Positions 16,369 through 26,033 are shown, numbered from the stretch's first letter. The stretch is 35,623 nucleotides of DNA from Bacteroidota bacterium (GCA_021811615.1 JAJZNW010000060.1:1-35623), one strand, 5' to 3'. The notes: generated from the sequence alone by a model not told the origin. Numbers and translations are program-made.

Positions 16369-17636
16369 TGCTGGACAGAATCAGGTTCATATTCGATATC
16401 GCTTTCAGGCACTTGACGGGGAAGAAGCGTCAGACCGGGCTTGTCATCGCCGGCGTTGCGGTCGGGTCCATGGTCATGATACTTACTTTCGGTCTGGCCG
16501 AAGGGATCATCACGGAGATCGAAGAGAAAATTATCGATATCTCTCCTCTAATTACCATTAAGGGCGAGAAGGTGCATGAAAAGCAAAGACTCCTGTTTGA
16601 GTCTTCGAAAGCGTCATCCGACCATTACGAAATTGTCTCGAGGATCATTCCCGACGATCGAAAAGAGGTCAAACCTTACACTGAAGTGGTTTCACTTGTC
16701 GAGAAGCTCTCCGGTATAGACGCCGTCTCTCCTTTTGTCGCCACGCGAGGCGTGCTTCGTTACACAACTTTGACACGCCCCTGTTTCGTGAAAGGTGTCA
16801 TACCGGACAGGGAAGCTCTGATCGGCAAGCTGAAGCAGAACGTGGTCACGGGCAGCCTCGCCGAGCTGGCATATACAAAGAACGGGATTCTGCTGGGTGA
16901 CGGCCTGGCGCGGAAATTGAAAACCGGTTATCACGATCTTGTCAGATTCACCGGTGAAAATGGAAAGGTATACGATCTTATTGTCGTCGGCACGTTCGCG
17001 AGCGGATTTGGGGCCGTGGACGACAACGATGCCTTTGTCAATCTTCGTCTCGCCCAGATCATAAATGGTCTGCCTCAAGATGCGGTATCGGCAGTCGGGA
17101 TACACACAACTTCACCGACTATAGTCAACCGCCTCTCCACTGAGATTAGCCGGCTCACCGGTTACAAGACGCAGACCTGGGAGGAAGCGAACGCAAACCT
17201 TCTTTCGCTCTTCCAGAGGAACAACAACATCACGTTCTTCCTCGTAGTCTTCGTGTTCGTTGTTGCGGGCTTCGGGATCGCGAACGTCCTGATCACCATC
17301 GTCCTTCAAAAGCAGCGGGACATTGCCGTGCTGAAATCCATCGGCGTCGGCATAAGGTCTCTCGAGATGGTTTTCCTCGCGGAGGGGATGGTCCTTGGGA
17401 TAACCGGCGCCGTCATCGGCTGTGTAGCGGGCCATTATCTGACCAGCCTAATCTCGGCACTCCCGATCTCGTACGGTCCGAGCGCCGTGGTCAGGGGCAA
17501 TCACATTGTCACGGTCCAGAAACCGGCATATTTCATCGTCACGTCGCTGTTTGCTATAGTCGTCAGTGCGATATCGGCATACGGACCGGCCCGCCGCGCG
17601 GCACGCCTCAAACCTGTCGACATCCTGCGGGCGTAG
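16368..17636 (+). CDS. ABC transporter permease (MacB/FtsX type), first of two
   Basis: 422 residues starting at ATG 16368, which shares its first base with the preceding TGA stop. The topology is that of MacB/LolC-type permeases: one N-terminal membrane helix ('GLVIAGVAVGSMVMILTFGLAEG'), a large extracytoplasmic MacB_PCD-like domain (about residues 50-270), then three C-terminal helices of the FtsX domain ('ITFFLVVFVFVVAGFGIANVLITIVLQKQRDIAVLKSIG', 'LGITGAVIGCVAGHYL', 'FIVTSLFAIVVSAISAYGPARRAARLKPVDILRA'). The 'QKQRDIAVLKSIG' coupling segment contacts the ATPase. The neighbouring permease has the same architecture, so the pair probably forms a heterodimer, as LolC and LolE do. Confidence 0.92.
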   Translation: MLDRIRFIFDIAFRHLTGKKRQTGLVIAGVAVGSMVMILTFGLAEGIITEIEEKIIDISPLITIKGEKVHEKQRLLFESSKASSDHYEIVSRIIPDDRKEVKPYTEVVSLVEKLSGIDAVSPFVATRGVLRYTTLTRPCFVKGVIPDREALIGKLKQNVVTGSLAELAYTKNGILLGDGLARKLKTGYHDLVRFTGENGKVYDLIVVGTFASGFGAVDDNDAFVNLRLAQIINGLPQDAVSAVGIHTTSPTIVNRLSTEISRLTGYKTQTWEEANANLLSLFQRNNNITFFLVVFVFVVAGFGIANVLITIVLQKQRDIAVLKSIGVGIRSLEMVFLAEGMVLGITGAVIGCVAGHYLTSLISALPISYGPSAVVRGNHIVTVQKPAYFIVTSLFAIVVSAISAYGPARRAARLKPVDILRA

Positions 17637-17638
17637 CA

Positions 17639-18904
17639 ATGAGAATCAACTATCACCTTGCGACGATAGCATTCAGGCAACTCCAGAACCGGAAGCGCCA
17701 GACGTTCCTGACGCTCCTCGGCATAAGCGTCGGCGTTATGGTCCTCATTACGGCAGTTTCGCTCATGGACGGACTCCTGCAGAGTTTCATTCAGAAAATT
17801 GTGGACATAGCCCCGCATGTCATCGTCTCGGGTGAAAGGGTCACACCGCCCGTTCCCGATCAGCTCATCGTCTCGGGTAACGGTAATCGCGTCGACTTCA
17901 TCAAAAATGTCAGCCGCGAAAGGCAGGATGTAATTAAGAACTACCCTAGAGTGGAAAGCCTCATCCGAAACGATTCACTCGTCGAGCTGGTGACGCCGCT
18001 TGTATCGATGGACGTCATCGGGATGTTCGGAACTATCTCTCAGCCGGTCCAGCTGTTCGGAATTGTTCCCTCCACGGAGGACGAGATAGAGAAATTTTCC
18101 AGAAGCATGGTGAGCGGGAGCTTCGATGCGCTCGGCAGAACTCCGGACGGCATCATACTCGGCACGTCAGTAGCGAAGGACTTCACTGCGAGGGTGGGCG
18201 ACAGGATGCGGATAGTCTCACAATCCGGCGACATTTACAGCGTCAGGGTAGTCGGGATATTCAGGACCGGGATCAACGACATCGACGACAACTGCTACGT
18301 TAACATGAGACTCGGACAAATCATCGGTGGATTCTCACCTGACGAAGCGAGCGACCTGTACATCCGCGTAAATGATTTGCCGAAAGACGGCACGGTCGCA
18401 AGGACGATCGAACGGGAAACTAATTACAGAGCAATAACATGGGAACAGAAAGCCGCCAGTGTGGTTGCGTTGTTCAAGATGATCTCAGGAATAGTCTACT
18501 TCCTTGTATTCTTCGTCATAATGGTCGCGGGCTTCGGTGTAGCCAATATCCTGATCACTAATGTCCTGGAAAAAGCGAGGGATATTGCCATCCTCAAATC
18601 TCTTGGATTCAAAAGAGGTGAGATTACAATCATATACATGGCCCAGGGGTTGATAGTCGCACTTGTCGGCGCGGCGATCGGTTGCGTGCTCGGGTTCATA
18701 CTCATCGAGATCATGTCTTCAATCCCGATGGCTTCGTCGAGTCAAAGCTTCGTGAGCTCGAACCACCTTATGATGGGGAAGAACCCCATGTATTTCGTCC
18801 TTGCTTCGCTGTTCGCGGTCCTGGTAAGCCTGGTGGCTGCCGTGGGTCCTTCACGAAACGCAGCAAGAGTAAACCCTGTGGAAATTCTCCGTGGTGAAAG
18901 ATGA
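17639..18904 (+). CDS. ABC transporter permease (MacB/FtsX type), second of two
   Basis: 421 residues, starting 2 bases after the previous stop. It is a clear paralogue of its neighbour: an N-terminal helix ('[24 protein letters not shown]'), a large extracytoplasmic domain that holds '[25 protein letters not shown]' (a close match to the same region of the first permease), and three C-terminal helices with the coupling stretch '[20 protein letters not shown]' and the ending '[19 protein letters not shown]'. The stop overlaps the ATPase start by ATGA. The duplication of the permease within one operon, plus a shared ATPase and adaptor, points to a heterodimeric exporter of a lipid, lipoprotein, peptide or drug. 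The substrate is not readable. Confidence 0.92.
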   Translation: MRINYHLATIAFRQLQNRKRQTFLTLLGISVGVMVLITAVSLMDGLLQSFIQKIVDIAPHVIVSGERVTPPVPDQLIVSGNGNRVDFIKNVSRERQDVIKNYPRVESLIRNDSLVELVTPLVSMDVIGMFGTISQPVQLFGIVPSTEDEIEKFSRSMVSGSFDALGRTPDGIILGTSVAKDFTARVGDRMRIVSQSGDIYSVRVVGIFRTGINDIDDNCYVNMRLGQIIGGFSPDEASDLYIRVNDLPKDGTVARTIERETNYRAITWEQKAASVVALFKMISGIVYFLVFFVIMVAGFGVANILITNVLEKARDIAILKSLGFKRGEITIIYMAQGLIVALVGAAIGCVLGFILIEIMSSIPMASSSQSFVSSNHLMMGKNPMYFVLASLFAVLVSLVAAVGPSRNAARVNPVEILRGER

Positions 18905-19611
18905 ATGATGAAGCGATCATAAGGGTCGAACACGTCAGGAAGGAGCTGGCGATCAAGAACGGCGGCGAAGAGATCGTCAGCGTGATACTCCCTGACATAA
19001 GCTTCGATATTAAGCGGGGCGACTTTGCTGCCATAACGGGGCCGAGCGGTTCCGGGAAGACCACTCTGTTATACCTGATGGGCGGGCTCGACAGGCCGAC
19101 CTCCGGCAGTGTGTTTCTCGACGGTCAGGAAATCAGCGCGCTAACGGAGGAGGAACTTGCTGAGATGAGAAATCGAAAACTCGGCTTCGTCTATCAGTTC
19201 CATTTCCTCCTTCCTGAATTCAACGCGCTCGAAAACGTGATGATGCCGATGCTTGCCAGGGGCAGATTCTCAATGAGCGAGGCAAGAACCCGTGCTGCCG
19301 AACTCCTGTCACGCCTTGGTCTGTCGGATAAGCTTCATAACAAGCCGAACCAGCTATCCGGCGGCCAGCAGCAAAGAGTCGCGATAGCAAGGGCTCTCGC
19401 AAACAATCCGGGCGTCCTACTCGCAGATGAGCCGACGGGCAACCTCGATTCGAAGAGCGCCGAGACGATTTACAGACTCTTCTCGGAGCTGAACAGCGAA
19501 TCGGGACAAACCATTGTCGTCGTCACGCATGATGAACACTTTGCGGCCGAAACGAAACGGATACTTCATATTCTCGACGGGCAGTTGAGCATCGATCGTA
19601 CGCTTAGATAA
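18901..19611 (+). CDS. ABC transporter ATP-binding protein (LolD/MacB type)
   Basis: 236 residues, full length for the family. Walker A is G47-P-S-G-S-G-K53-T, the Q-loop region is '[23 protein letters not shown]', the signature is L152-S-G-G-Q, Walker B is 'VLLAD176E177P' and the switch histidine is H210 ('VVTHD'). The '[15 protein letters not shown]' segment is typical of LolD/MacB/FtsE-like ATPases that drive MacB-type permeases, which act as mechanical transducers and do not open a channel through the membrane. It is the last gene of the operon; 236 bases without a strong terminator follow before the sialate esterase gene. Confidence 0.94.
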   Translation: MNDEAIIRVEHVRKELAIKNGGEEIVSVILPDISFDIKRGDFAAITGPSGSGKTTLLYLMGGLDRPTSGSVFLDGQEISALTEEELAEMRNRKLGFVYQFHFLLPEFNALENVMMPMLARGRFSMSEARTRAAELLSRLGLSDKLHNKPNQLSGGQQQRVAIARALANNPGVLLADEPTGNLDSKSAETIYRLFSELNSESGQTIVVVTHDEHFAAETKRILHILDGQLSIDRTLR

Positions 19612-19847
19612 TGAGAGTCCCGGCGAGGCTTTCACTCTGCGGCGGAGAGGTATGTTTCGGGGGCGCACTTCTGTCTGAGACCTGATTTCACCGATGCCAA
19701 ATCTTCAGATGGCTGATCGCTGACTGGACTTCGCCGAAAAGGCTATTCGGTCCATGTCGTGTTTGTTAATCCATGTGAGGTTGAGTAATATTACGTGGTC
19801 GCTATCCATGGGGCATGCCGGCGTCTGCGAGAGAGTTTTAAGAATAT

Positions 19848-21944
19848 ATGGATGTGAGCCGGATGATTAGAAATTACCATTTGCACTTCGAAGGGAATGC
19901 GATACTTATGTTCCTTTCAGTGATATTTGTTTTTTCGGTGACAAGAGTCGAGGCGGCAGCCCCACATTTTGTGGTCATGCCATCACTCTTTTCTGACAAC
20001 ATGGTGCTGCAACAGGAGTCCAATGTGCCTGTGTGGGGAAAGGCCGGGCCTGGTGAACAAGTATCCGTGAAGGGAAGCTGGGGATCGGAATCGAGGACGG
20101 TGGTCGGAGCCGACAGCTCGTGGGAGGTGCACCTCAGGACTGTGAAAGCCGGAGGGCCGTACGTTCTAACGATTTCAATAGGCGATTCTACGGTTACGTA
20201 TACGAATGTTATGCTCGGTGAAGTATGGGTCTGCTCGGGACAGTCGAACATGCAGATGCCGCTTGCGGGGTGGCCCCCTCTTTTCCCGCTCAACAATTCC
20301 GCGGAAGAGATCAGGAAGGCGAGGTACCCGGATATCAGGCTCTTTACCGTGTCGCTAAACTACTCTGCCACGCCGGAGTCGAAGTGCTCGGGCTCGTGGA
20401 CAGAGTGTACCCCTGAGACTGCGGCCCAGTTCAGCGCGGTAGGGTATTTCTTCGGGAGAAAGCTCTACGAGGAATTGCATGTACCCATAGGATTGATATG
20501 GTCGATATGGGGAGGCACGGAAATACAGCCATGGATCGGTGCGAAGTACCTTTCCAGGATGCCAGCATACAGAGACAGAGTCAAGACGATCGAGAATTCG
20601 GGTGCGTTGATAGCGGCTCGTATGAAGTGGATTACATCTCATCCGGTCCTCGACGTGGCTTCGAAACCGGAAGATGTCCGGTGGAAAGGCCTGGACTTCG
20701 ACGACAGCCGCTGCCCGGAAGTCAATTACAACGACTCGCTCTGGCGAACGTGCAAGCTTCCCGATTATTGGATCTACAATTACGAAAATCGCGACGGGCG
20801 CTTCATCGGCGCCGTTTGGTTCAGAAAGAAAGTGGAGATACCGAAAGGCTGGGTCGACTCTTCGCTCGTAGTGGACCTCGGACCGATCGGCGGAATGGAT
20901 GAGACATGGGTAAATGGAGTCAAGGTTGGTGGGATAACGGAAGAAGGTTATGACGCCTCTCCCAGAGTCTATGATGTAACTGGAAGTGAAGTCAGGGATA
21001 CGGTATTGACTGTCGCGATCAGGGTGCCGCGCATAAGTTCGTGGGGAGGCATTTGGGGGAATGGAGTGAAAATGGAAGTCCATCCGAAGTCCGACTCCAC
21101 TGAAACCGTTTCTCTGTCGGGCAAATGGAAGTACATGCCCGTCGCCCAATACCTGGACGGGAAGTACTACGTCTTCAGCCCGGACGGGGAAATCTATTTC
21201 CGCCCGAAACTCCCGTTCGCTTACAGCGAGAACACCCCTACGGTCCTTTACAACGGGATGATCTCGCCGCTCATTCCTTATCATATTAGGGGCGTGATCT
21301 GGTATCAGGGAGAATCGAACACTAATAAGCCTGACAATTATAAATATTTATTCCCTCTCATGATCAAGAACTGGAGAGCGGCGTGGGGCGAAGGGAACTT
21401 CCCATTCTACTGGGTTCAGATAGCGCCTTATCATTACGGGAAGGGGGCAAACTCGGCCGTGATTCGAAACGCACAGCGCGAGACGCTGTCGCTGCCTAAC
21501 ACCGGCATGGCGGTAACGCTCGACATCGGTACTCCCGGCCGGATTCATCCGCCCGACAAACAGGACGTGGGGCTACGGTTGGCACTCTGGGCCTTGGATA
21601 GGCAATATGGAAAGCATGTAGTCTATTCCGGTCCGCTTTATCGCTCGATGAAGGTTCGTAACGGCAAGGCGATAATCTCTTTCAGCCATGTGGATGGTGG
21701 TCTCACATATAAGCCGCTTGATGGAAGATCGAACTTCATCATAGCGGGCATGGACAGTGTCTTTGTCGGAGCGAAAGTGAAAGTCAAAGGAAACACACTC
21801 GATGTTTATAGTTCGCAAGTGAAGCATCCCCTGGCGGTGAGATACGCCTGGGGAAATGCAGAGGAAGCCACTCTCTTCAACAAAGCAGGACTCCCGGCTT
21901 CGACATTTAAGACGGACCACTGGAAGAATTATCGGCGCCGCTGA
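19848..21944 (+). CDS. Sialate O-acetylesterase (SGNH-type)
   Basis: Removes O-acetyl groups from sialic acids or other acetylated sugars, exposing glycans to glycosidases. 698 residues with a signal peptide ('AILMFLSVIFVFSVTRVEA'), so it is exported. The SGNH hydrolase domain is split: nucleophile S133 in 'CSGQSNMQ', then 'GYFFGRKLYEELHVPIGLI', a long insertion at about residues 280-425 that looks like a beta-galactosidase-type jelly-roll ('AVWFRKKVEIPKGW', 'DETWVNGVKVGG'), then 'WYQGESN' at 485-491 and the catalytic-histidine segment 'GRIHPPDKQDVG' with H567. This order is usual for Bacteroidota members. The ATG at 19848 is the longest; 19863 is also in frame, and neither has a strong ribosome binding site. 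No sialidase or nan genes are next to it. Confidence 0.92.
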   Translation: MDVSRMIRNYHLHFEGNAILMFLSVIFVFSVTRVEAAAPHFVVMPSLFSDNMVLQQESNVPVWGKAGPGEQVSVKGSWGSESRTVVGADSSWEVHLRTVKAGGPYVLTISIGDSTVTYTNVMLGEVWVCSGQSNMQMPLAGWPPLFPLNNSAEEIRKARYPDIRLFTVSLNYSATPESKCSGSWTECTPETAAQFSAVGYFFGRKLYEELHVPIGLIWSIWGGTEIQPWIGAKYLSRMPAYRDRVKTIENSGALIAARMKWITSHPVLDVASKPEDVRWKGLDFDDSRCPEVNYNDSLWRTCKLPDYWIYNYENRDGRFIGAVWFRKKVEIPKGWVDSSLVVDLGPIGGMDETWVNGVKVGGITEEGYDASPRVYDVTGSEVRDTVLTVAIRVPRISSWGGIWGNGVKMEVHPKSDSTETVSLSGKWKYMPVAQYLDGKYYVFSPDGEIYFRPKLPFAYSENTPTVLYNGMISPLIPYHIRGVIWYQGESNTNKPDNYKYLFPLMIKNWRAAWGEGNFPFYWVQIAPYHYGKGANSAVIRNAQRETLSLPNTGMAVTLDIGTPGRIHPPDKQDVGLRLALWALDRQYGKHVVYSGPLYRSMKVRNGKAIISFSHVDGGLTYKPLDGRSNFIIAGMDSVFVGAKVKVKGNTLDVYSSQVKHPLAVRYAWGNAEEATLFNKAGLPASTFKTDHWKNYRRR

Positions 21945-22781
21945 GCAGAACCGGGCCTCTCTCCATCGGTATCTTTCTTATATGGCTTCAACAGCCGATG
22001 GATGCGACCGGGTACCGTTCTATTTTCGGCGACCGTTGTCTAACAATGCTTCGTGTCATACACTTCGCCGTTAATTTCACCTTTCGCAGCAAAATGAATC
22101 GTGAGCTCTTTTTCGGAAGGGCATTGATTTCCGCGGGAGTGTGTGGGCTCGTGTCTTTGCTACTGTTAAATGAGTTTCCGTATTTTCGTTTTTTCCATGT
22201 TACTCCTCCGTGTCGAATCTTCTAACGCCATTTCCAGAATTAGTACTACTCATTCCAAATTTCAAACGCGCAGTGCATCTTCGGCGACTTATACCGCTGA
22301 ATTTCAAACGGACTCCAGGTCGGTTATGGCATGTTTATTGGACTGCTTTTCCTGTAGGTTTGCCGGGCGTAGGGAGGTTGTCGATGACGAGAAGCCGGTA
22401 ACTATCGGCAGATGATACTTCCCATTAAGAAAAGAACCTTATGCCCAACATTCCATTCGTTCAGACCAACGACAGGTTGAGATAGGCCCTTGCCCGGTAG
22501 ACGAAAGTAAAAATAGATACCTCCGCACATTTGATACGGAGGAGTTGCCGTGCAGGAAGGTCGCGGGAGGAGTTTCGTTGCGTCTTCTTCACGTCGCAAT
22601 TGAGACTGTCCGCGCGAGGATTGGCAGCTTTCTTTGCCAGGTCGAGCCGGAATCTTCGCGCATCTCTTTGACACACCTGCACGGTATCAAGAAGAACGAA
22701 TTAATGCCCGTATCGAAGCGCCAGCTCCATTCGGAACGGGCGGAAAGGAGGAGTCAATTTCTGTTCGACGGTAACTTGTAT
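21945..22781 (+). other. Gene-free stretch leading to an orphan terminator
   Basis: About 840 bases in which no reading frame on either strand looks like a protein. The short frames present are rich in R, S, C and P and have no family features. A hairpin CCTCCG (22520-22525) with CGGAGG (22537-22542) is present. The stretch ends in a strong plus-strand terminator, so an unannotated RNA is possible; no promoter was recognised. Confidence 0.45.
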
Positions 22782-22812
22782 CAAGGCCCGGCGGCACCGG
22801 GCCTTGAGTTTT
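22782..22812 (+). terminator. Orphan rho-independent terminator
   Basis: A perfect 10-bp stem (CAAGGCCCGG 22782-22791, CCGGGCCTTG 22797-22806) with the 5-base loop CGGCA is followed by AGTTTT. It lies about 840 bases after the nearest plus-strand stop and 520 bases before the first receiver gene. Confidence 0.85.
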
Positions 22813-23331
22813 ATCATCATCAGAAATGTGGATAATTGATGTCAGGAAAGTTTTCGCTGTCCGAGGATGAGTCTACCCGAAGTCCGGCAGGAATCGAGGA
22901 CACCGTCATCTCACGGGTTGGAGTAGATGCTTTGCCGCGGACAGGCAGGTGTTTTCAAATCAGAACAAGCGTTGAGGGCGGGTGCGCAGTTGGGTTCAAA
23001 AGCGCCTTTCTATCGGCTCTCAGAATCATATAACCTTCGGTGAATCTGCGGTCAGAATGGATTCGCGAAGGTATGACGGCGCAACTGGCTCGCAGGCCGG
23101 ACCAACCAGGCCGCGAAGCCAAATGAAGTTTCATCGCAGGCGTTTGAGTACCTGAAGTCTGACAAGAATGTAGCATTGATCTGCGCCCGCTCGATTGATC
23201 GGGAGGGGCCGACGAAATTCCAGATCGAGTCCGCCTCTTCCACCAGTCCACCTTCCGTAGCAATGAGAGAGCGGACGGCCCTCATAGTCCAATATCTGCT
23301 AATGCTTATTCAATTATTTCGCGAGGACATA
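22813..23331 (+). other. Gene-free upstream region of the receiver pair
   Basis: No convincing gene. A frame open from 23077 runs into the first receiver gene; its upstream part does not resemble a receiver or any family I recognise. The region probably holds the promoter of the receiver genes, but no consensus was found. Confidence 0.4.
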
Positions 23332-23706
23332 ATGACCATAACGAAACCTTTGATTGCAATTAGTGATTGCAGCAACTCGTTACCTGGGAATTGTGATAGG
23401 GCCCTCGAAGGCCATGGATACAGAATAGTGAATATCCCAGATAAGCCGAAACTCTTAAGCCTTCTCGATGCTCTTCTTCCGGACCTGATCGTAACGGACA
23501 TTCACTCGCCGAGTATGGACGGTCTCGAGCTCCTGGAGGAAATCAAAACATGTTGTCGGACCAGCGGCATTCCTGTCGTAGTGATAAGTGATCACCCCGG
23601 TCTGAGAAGAGAAGCCATGAGACTTGGAGCGGAGAGCTTTCTGGTCAGGCCGTTTGGGGCGAATGAATTCTTGAAGACTGCCGAGTCGGCTATGACGGGG
23701 TCATGA
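23332..23706 (+). CDS. Single-domain response-regulator receiver (Lys replaced by Arg)
   Basis: 124 residues that make up one receiver (CheY-like) domain and nothing else; there is no output domain. The phospho-acceptor is present as D56 in 'PDLIVTDIHSPSMDG', and the switch Ser/Thr is S86 ('VVVISDHP'). The invariant lysine before Pro in 'K-P-F' is R106 here ('SFLVRPFGANEF'), and the acidic pair at the first strand is reduced to S11-D12. The frame stays open upstream to 23176, but the ATG at 23332 has GAGGA 4 bases before it and begins exactly at the receiver fold, so it is chosen. It is followed by a paralogue 66 bases downstream. No histidine kinase lies in the window, so its partner is unknown. 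Confidence 0.85.
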   Translation: MTITKPLIAISDCSNSLPGNCDRALEGHGYRIVNIPDKPKLLSLLDALLPDLIVTDIHSPSMDGLELLEEIKTCCRTSGIPVVVISDHPGLRREAMRLGAESFLVRPFGANEFLKTAESAMTGS

Positions 23707-23772
23707 GTGTGTGGAGGATGAAGCTCTCTATTAGACTTATGGAAGGACCGATCCACGAAGGAGGATAAGCCG

Positions 23773-24165
23773 GTGCGAGCTAATCCATTGATAGTGATAA
23801 GCGATACAGAAGCCCCTTTCTGCGATTCGTACATCGACGCGCTGAACCACGGGGGATACCGCGTCCTTACTATTGCAGACAAATGTGAGCTTTTTAATTC
23901 GCTAAGTTACATCAAACCCGATTTGATCATAACAAGCATCCGGTCGGACAACATTGATGGACTCGACTTCCTAAAATCTGTAAAGGCCAGTTTCAGGTTG
24001 AATAAGATTCCGGTGATCATCGCGAGCAAGCATCTGGAACTGATGGCTGATGCGGCACGATTAGGTGCTAGTCATTTTATCGCCAAGCCCTTCGCGTCAG
24101 CCGATCTGGAAATGGCGATTAAGTCTTGTCTTCTGCGTTCACCGTGGTCCGAAGAAGGTGAGTAG
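23773..24165 (+). CDS. Single-domain pseudo-receiver (phospho-Asp replaced by Ser)
   Basis: 130 residues, GTG start with a strong ribosome binding site (GAAGGAGG, 23757-23764). The whole protein is one CheY-like receiver fold and clearly a paralogue of the gene before it ('ALNHGGYRVLTIADK' against 'ALEGHGYRIVNIPDK'; 'PDLIITSIRSDNIDGLDFL' against 'PDLIVTDIHSPSMDGLELL'). The residue at the phosphorylation site is S55, not Asp, so standard phosphotransfer is not expected. The lysine of 'K-P-F' is kept (K105 in 'FIAKPF'). It may act as a binding partner or a phosphorylation-independent switch. The neighbouring receiver shows the reverse pattern. There is no output domain. Confidence 0.83.
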   Translation: MRANPLIVISDTEAPFCDSYIDALNHGGYRVLTIADKCELFNSLSYIKPDLIITSIRSDNIDGLDFLKSVKASFRLNKIPVIIASKHLELMADAARLGASHFIAKPFASADLEMAIKSCLLRSPWSEEGE

Positions 24166-24359
24166 CTCACTGAGACGTCGAGAAATCCTGTCATTCACGA
24201 GAGAGTCGTTGCGAAATTGGTCCGATTTCTTTGAAGAGCTGACAGGCTCTTATTTTAAATCCATGGTGTTCGGGTAAACATTTCATAGCTCAAAGGTTCA
24301 GACTGTCATAGGGGTGGCTGTCCATGGACTTACAAAATGGAGCACAGTCAGAGGAGATT

Positions 24360-25361
24360 TCAAAATGACAGGTTCAGGCCTACCCCAACGCCATCGGGAA
24401 CAATAGTCGGCCTGAGAGCAAGCTGAACTGTTTTACCCGATGAACTCGATTGCAAATTGAACGCGAGGGGGTGGGAAACAATCTGTCCAAACGAATACCC
24501 AAGGAAAATTCCCAGTGGAATGTCGCTTAACCAGTGGTAACCATATGCGTCCAGGCTAATGGCGATTCCACCCATCATTACGTAACTGACTGGCCTGAAC
24601 CAGGTCAATTCGGGATAATTATCGGCTATCACTACCAGCATAGCCGTAGTCGATGTAATATGACCGGAAGGAAATGCATCGTACTGCGGGACGTGCTTCT
24701 GGTATGAGATCGGATTCGGAAAGAAAGTCCAACTGCCGCCGGGCCGTGTCGCGTCTGTAGGTCTCTGCCTGCCCGAAATATGTTTGAGGATCTGATCTGC
24801 CGTCCCACTTGCAAGGATTGCCTCCGCTATTTCGCTGCCGGTGCGCACGGCGCGACTGTCGTCGATGGCAAGACCGTAAGCGGCAAAAGCTGCGGCCACG
24901 CCAAACTGAAACTTTCCATTGCCCGTCCAGACCATGTCGTCTGCAAAAGTCCGAAAGGAAGGAGATCTGTAGTACAAGCTTCTCGCTTTCAGCCAAACGC
25001 GATTGTCGACCGTCATCAGGCCTGCGGTTATTCCTGCGATACCGATATATAGCGGGATCTTCTTTGTCTGAAACAAGCCGGTTGCAAACCGGGACATATC
25101 GCCCGGCAGATTGGTGACCATGCTGTACCATTCGGGTACGTAGTTCTCCTGTGTTTGAAACACTCCTGAAGAATTTCGACCGTAATTGTGATTGTCAGAC
25201 TGTTCAGATCCTTCTATGGGATTTACATGGGGAGTCGTCGTCTCTTGAACCACACTACCTGAGACTTGAGCAAAGAGTTGTGGAATAAAGGCCAGATTCA
25301 GAAGCATACTGATGACGCAGACTATTGAGAAGTTCAATGATACATGGTCAAGCCGGCTCAA
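24360..25361 (-). CDS. PAP2-family phosphatase, exported
   Basis: 333 residues from a TTG start at 25361, chosen because AGGAG (complement of 25370-25374) lies 8 bases before it and a signal peptide follows directly ('IVCVISMLLNLAFIPQLFAQ'). A longer frame from 25388 also begins with TTG but has no such site. PAP2 motif 1 is K193..R200-P201 ('KHISGRQRP'), motif 2 is P-S-G-H234 and motif 3 is S269-L-D-A-Y-G-Y-H276-W-L-S-D280. The Arg that normally follows the first Ser of motif 3 is Leu270. Both catalytic histidines and the Asp are kept. It would dephosphorylate lipid or sugar phosphates outside the cytoplasm. The last residues ('GVGVGLNLSF') end in Phe, as in outer-membrane proteins. Confidence 0.87.
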   Translation of the reverse strand: MSRLDHVSLNFSIVCVISMLLNLAFIPQLFAQVSGSVVQETTTPHVNPIEGSEQSDNHNYGRNSSGVFQTQENYVPEWYSMVTNLPGDMSRFATGLFQTKKIPLYIGIAGITAGLMTVDNRVWLKARSLYYRSPSFRTFADDMVWTGNGKFQFGVAAAFAAYGLAIDDSRAVRTGSEIAEAILASGTADQILKHISGRQRPTDATRPGGSWTFFPNPISYQKHVPQYDAFPSGHITSTTAMLVVIADNYPELTWFRPVSYVMMGGIAISLDAYGYHWLSDIPLGIFLGYSFGQIVSHPLAFNLQSSSSGKTVQLALRPTIVPDGVGVGLNLSF

Positions 25362-25388
25362 ACTAATTTCTCCTGTTCCATCGCTCAA

Positions 25389-25850
25389 AGTGCTGCGTTA
25401 TGCAGCCTTTGACAGATTTCAGTTATCCCCCTAAAGGCGGGAATTCAACGAATAAGCAATAATTGGTATCCAAAAATGATTTGGGTATGGGTAATCGGGG
25501 TTTATCACCTTCGACGTAATTGGAACAACAGGACCTTTTGATTAGTTCATTCTCTATTCGGGTTCCAAGGTCAGCCGTACGAACAAAAGCAGGAACAAAG
25601 CGGGATGTATTGAACAGATCGGCTGAAGAAAAGTGAACTTGATGTGGGTCAGTGAAGGACATGGACTGTGACTCCTGGTGGGACGACAGGCCGTTACGCG
25701 TACGCCTCGAACCGCATGTCAAATAACACCGGCGGAAAATGAATAATGATGATTTGTCCAGTTTGCTCCGAAGACGTACATTGTTAGACACCATAGGATG
25801 CCGGACAATAACCGGCGTAAAAGCAAAAGTTGGTGTTGAGTAGATAAGAC
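25389..25850 (+). other. Gene-free stretch upstream of the PAP2 gene
   Basis: About 460 bases with no convincing gene. A 171-codon minus-strand frame covers 25423-25938 but is rich in S and R, has no family features and overlaps the IS3 remnant; it is left out. Confidence 0.4.
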
Positions 25851-26033
25851 GTGAAAGGAGAAGGACCATCGGAGAGAACGAATACCCTGGAAGTGTCGCA
25901 CGAGAAATCAAACGGAAGACCCCGGAAGAAGCACTCACGCCAAGAGAATATCCGAATAGTATTGAAGTCGCTGCAGAACGAGTATTCTACAGTGCAACTC
26001 TGCAGACGAGGGGGATTTGATTGGAAAGATTAG
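25851..26033 (+). pseudogene. IS3-family transposase OrfA fragment
   Basis: A 60-codon frame starting with GTG. Its second half, 'KKHSRQENIRIVLKSLQNEYSTVQLCRRGGF', matches the helix-turn-helix N-terminus of IS3-type OrfA proteins (pattern: K-x-x-x-E-x-K-I-R-I-V-L-x-x-L-x-x-E-x-S/T-x-x-x-L-C-R-R-E-G-I). The frame breaks at that point ('RRGGFDWKD' then stop) just before the expected 'YYxWxK' stretch. OrfB is absent. It is therefore the stub of a lost insertion sequence, which lies just upstream of the RND efflux operon. Confidence 0.6.

Noticed and set aside
20355..21284. 309-codon minus-strand open frame inside the sialate esterase gene
   Set aside because: Shadow frame of a well-supported gene; the composition is Arg/His/Tyr-rich and no motif is present.
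25423..25938. 171-codon minus-strand open frame near the IS3 remnant
   Set aside because: No ribosome binding site, no domain resemblance, and it runs across the transposase fragment.
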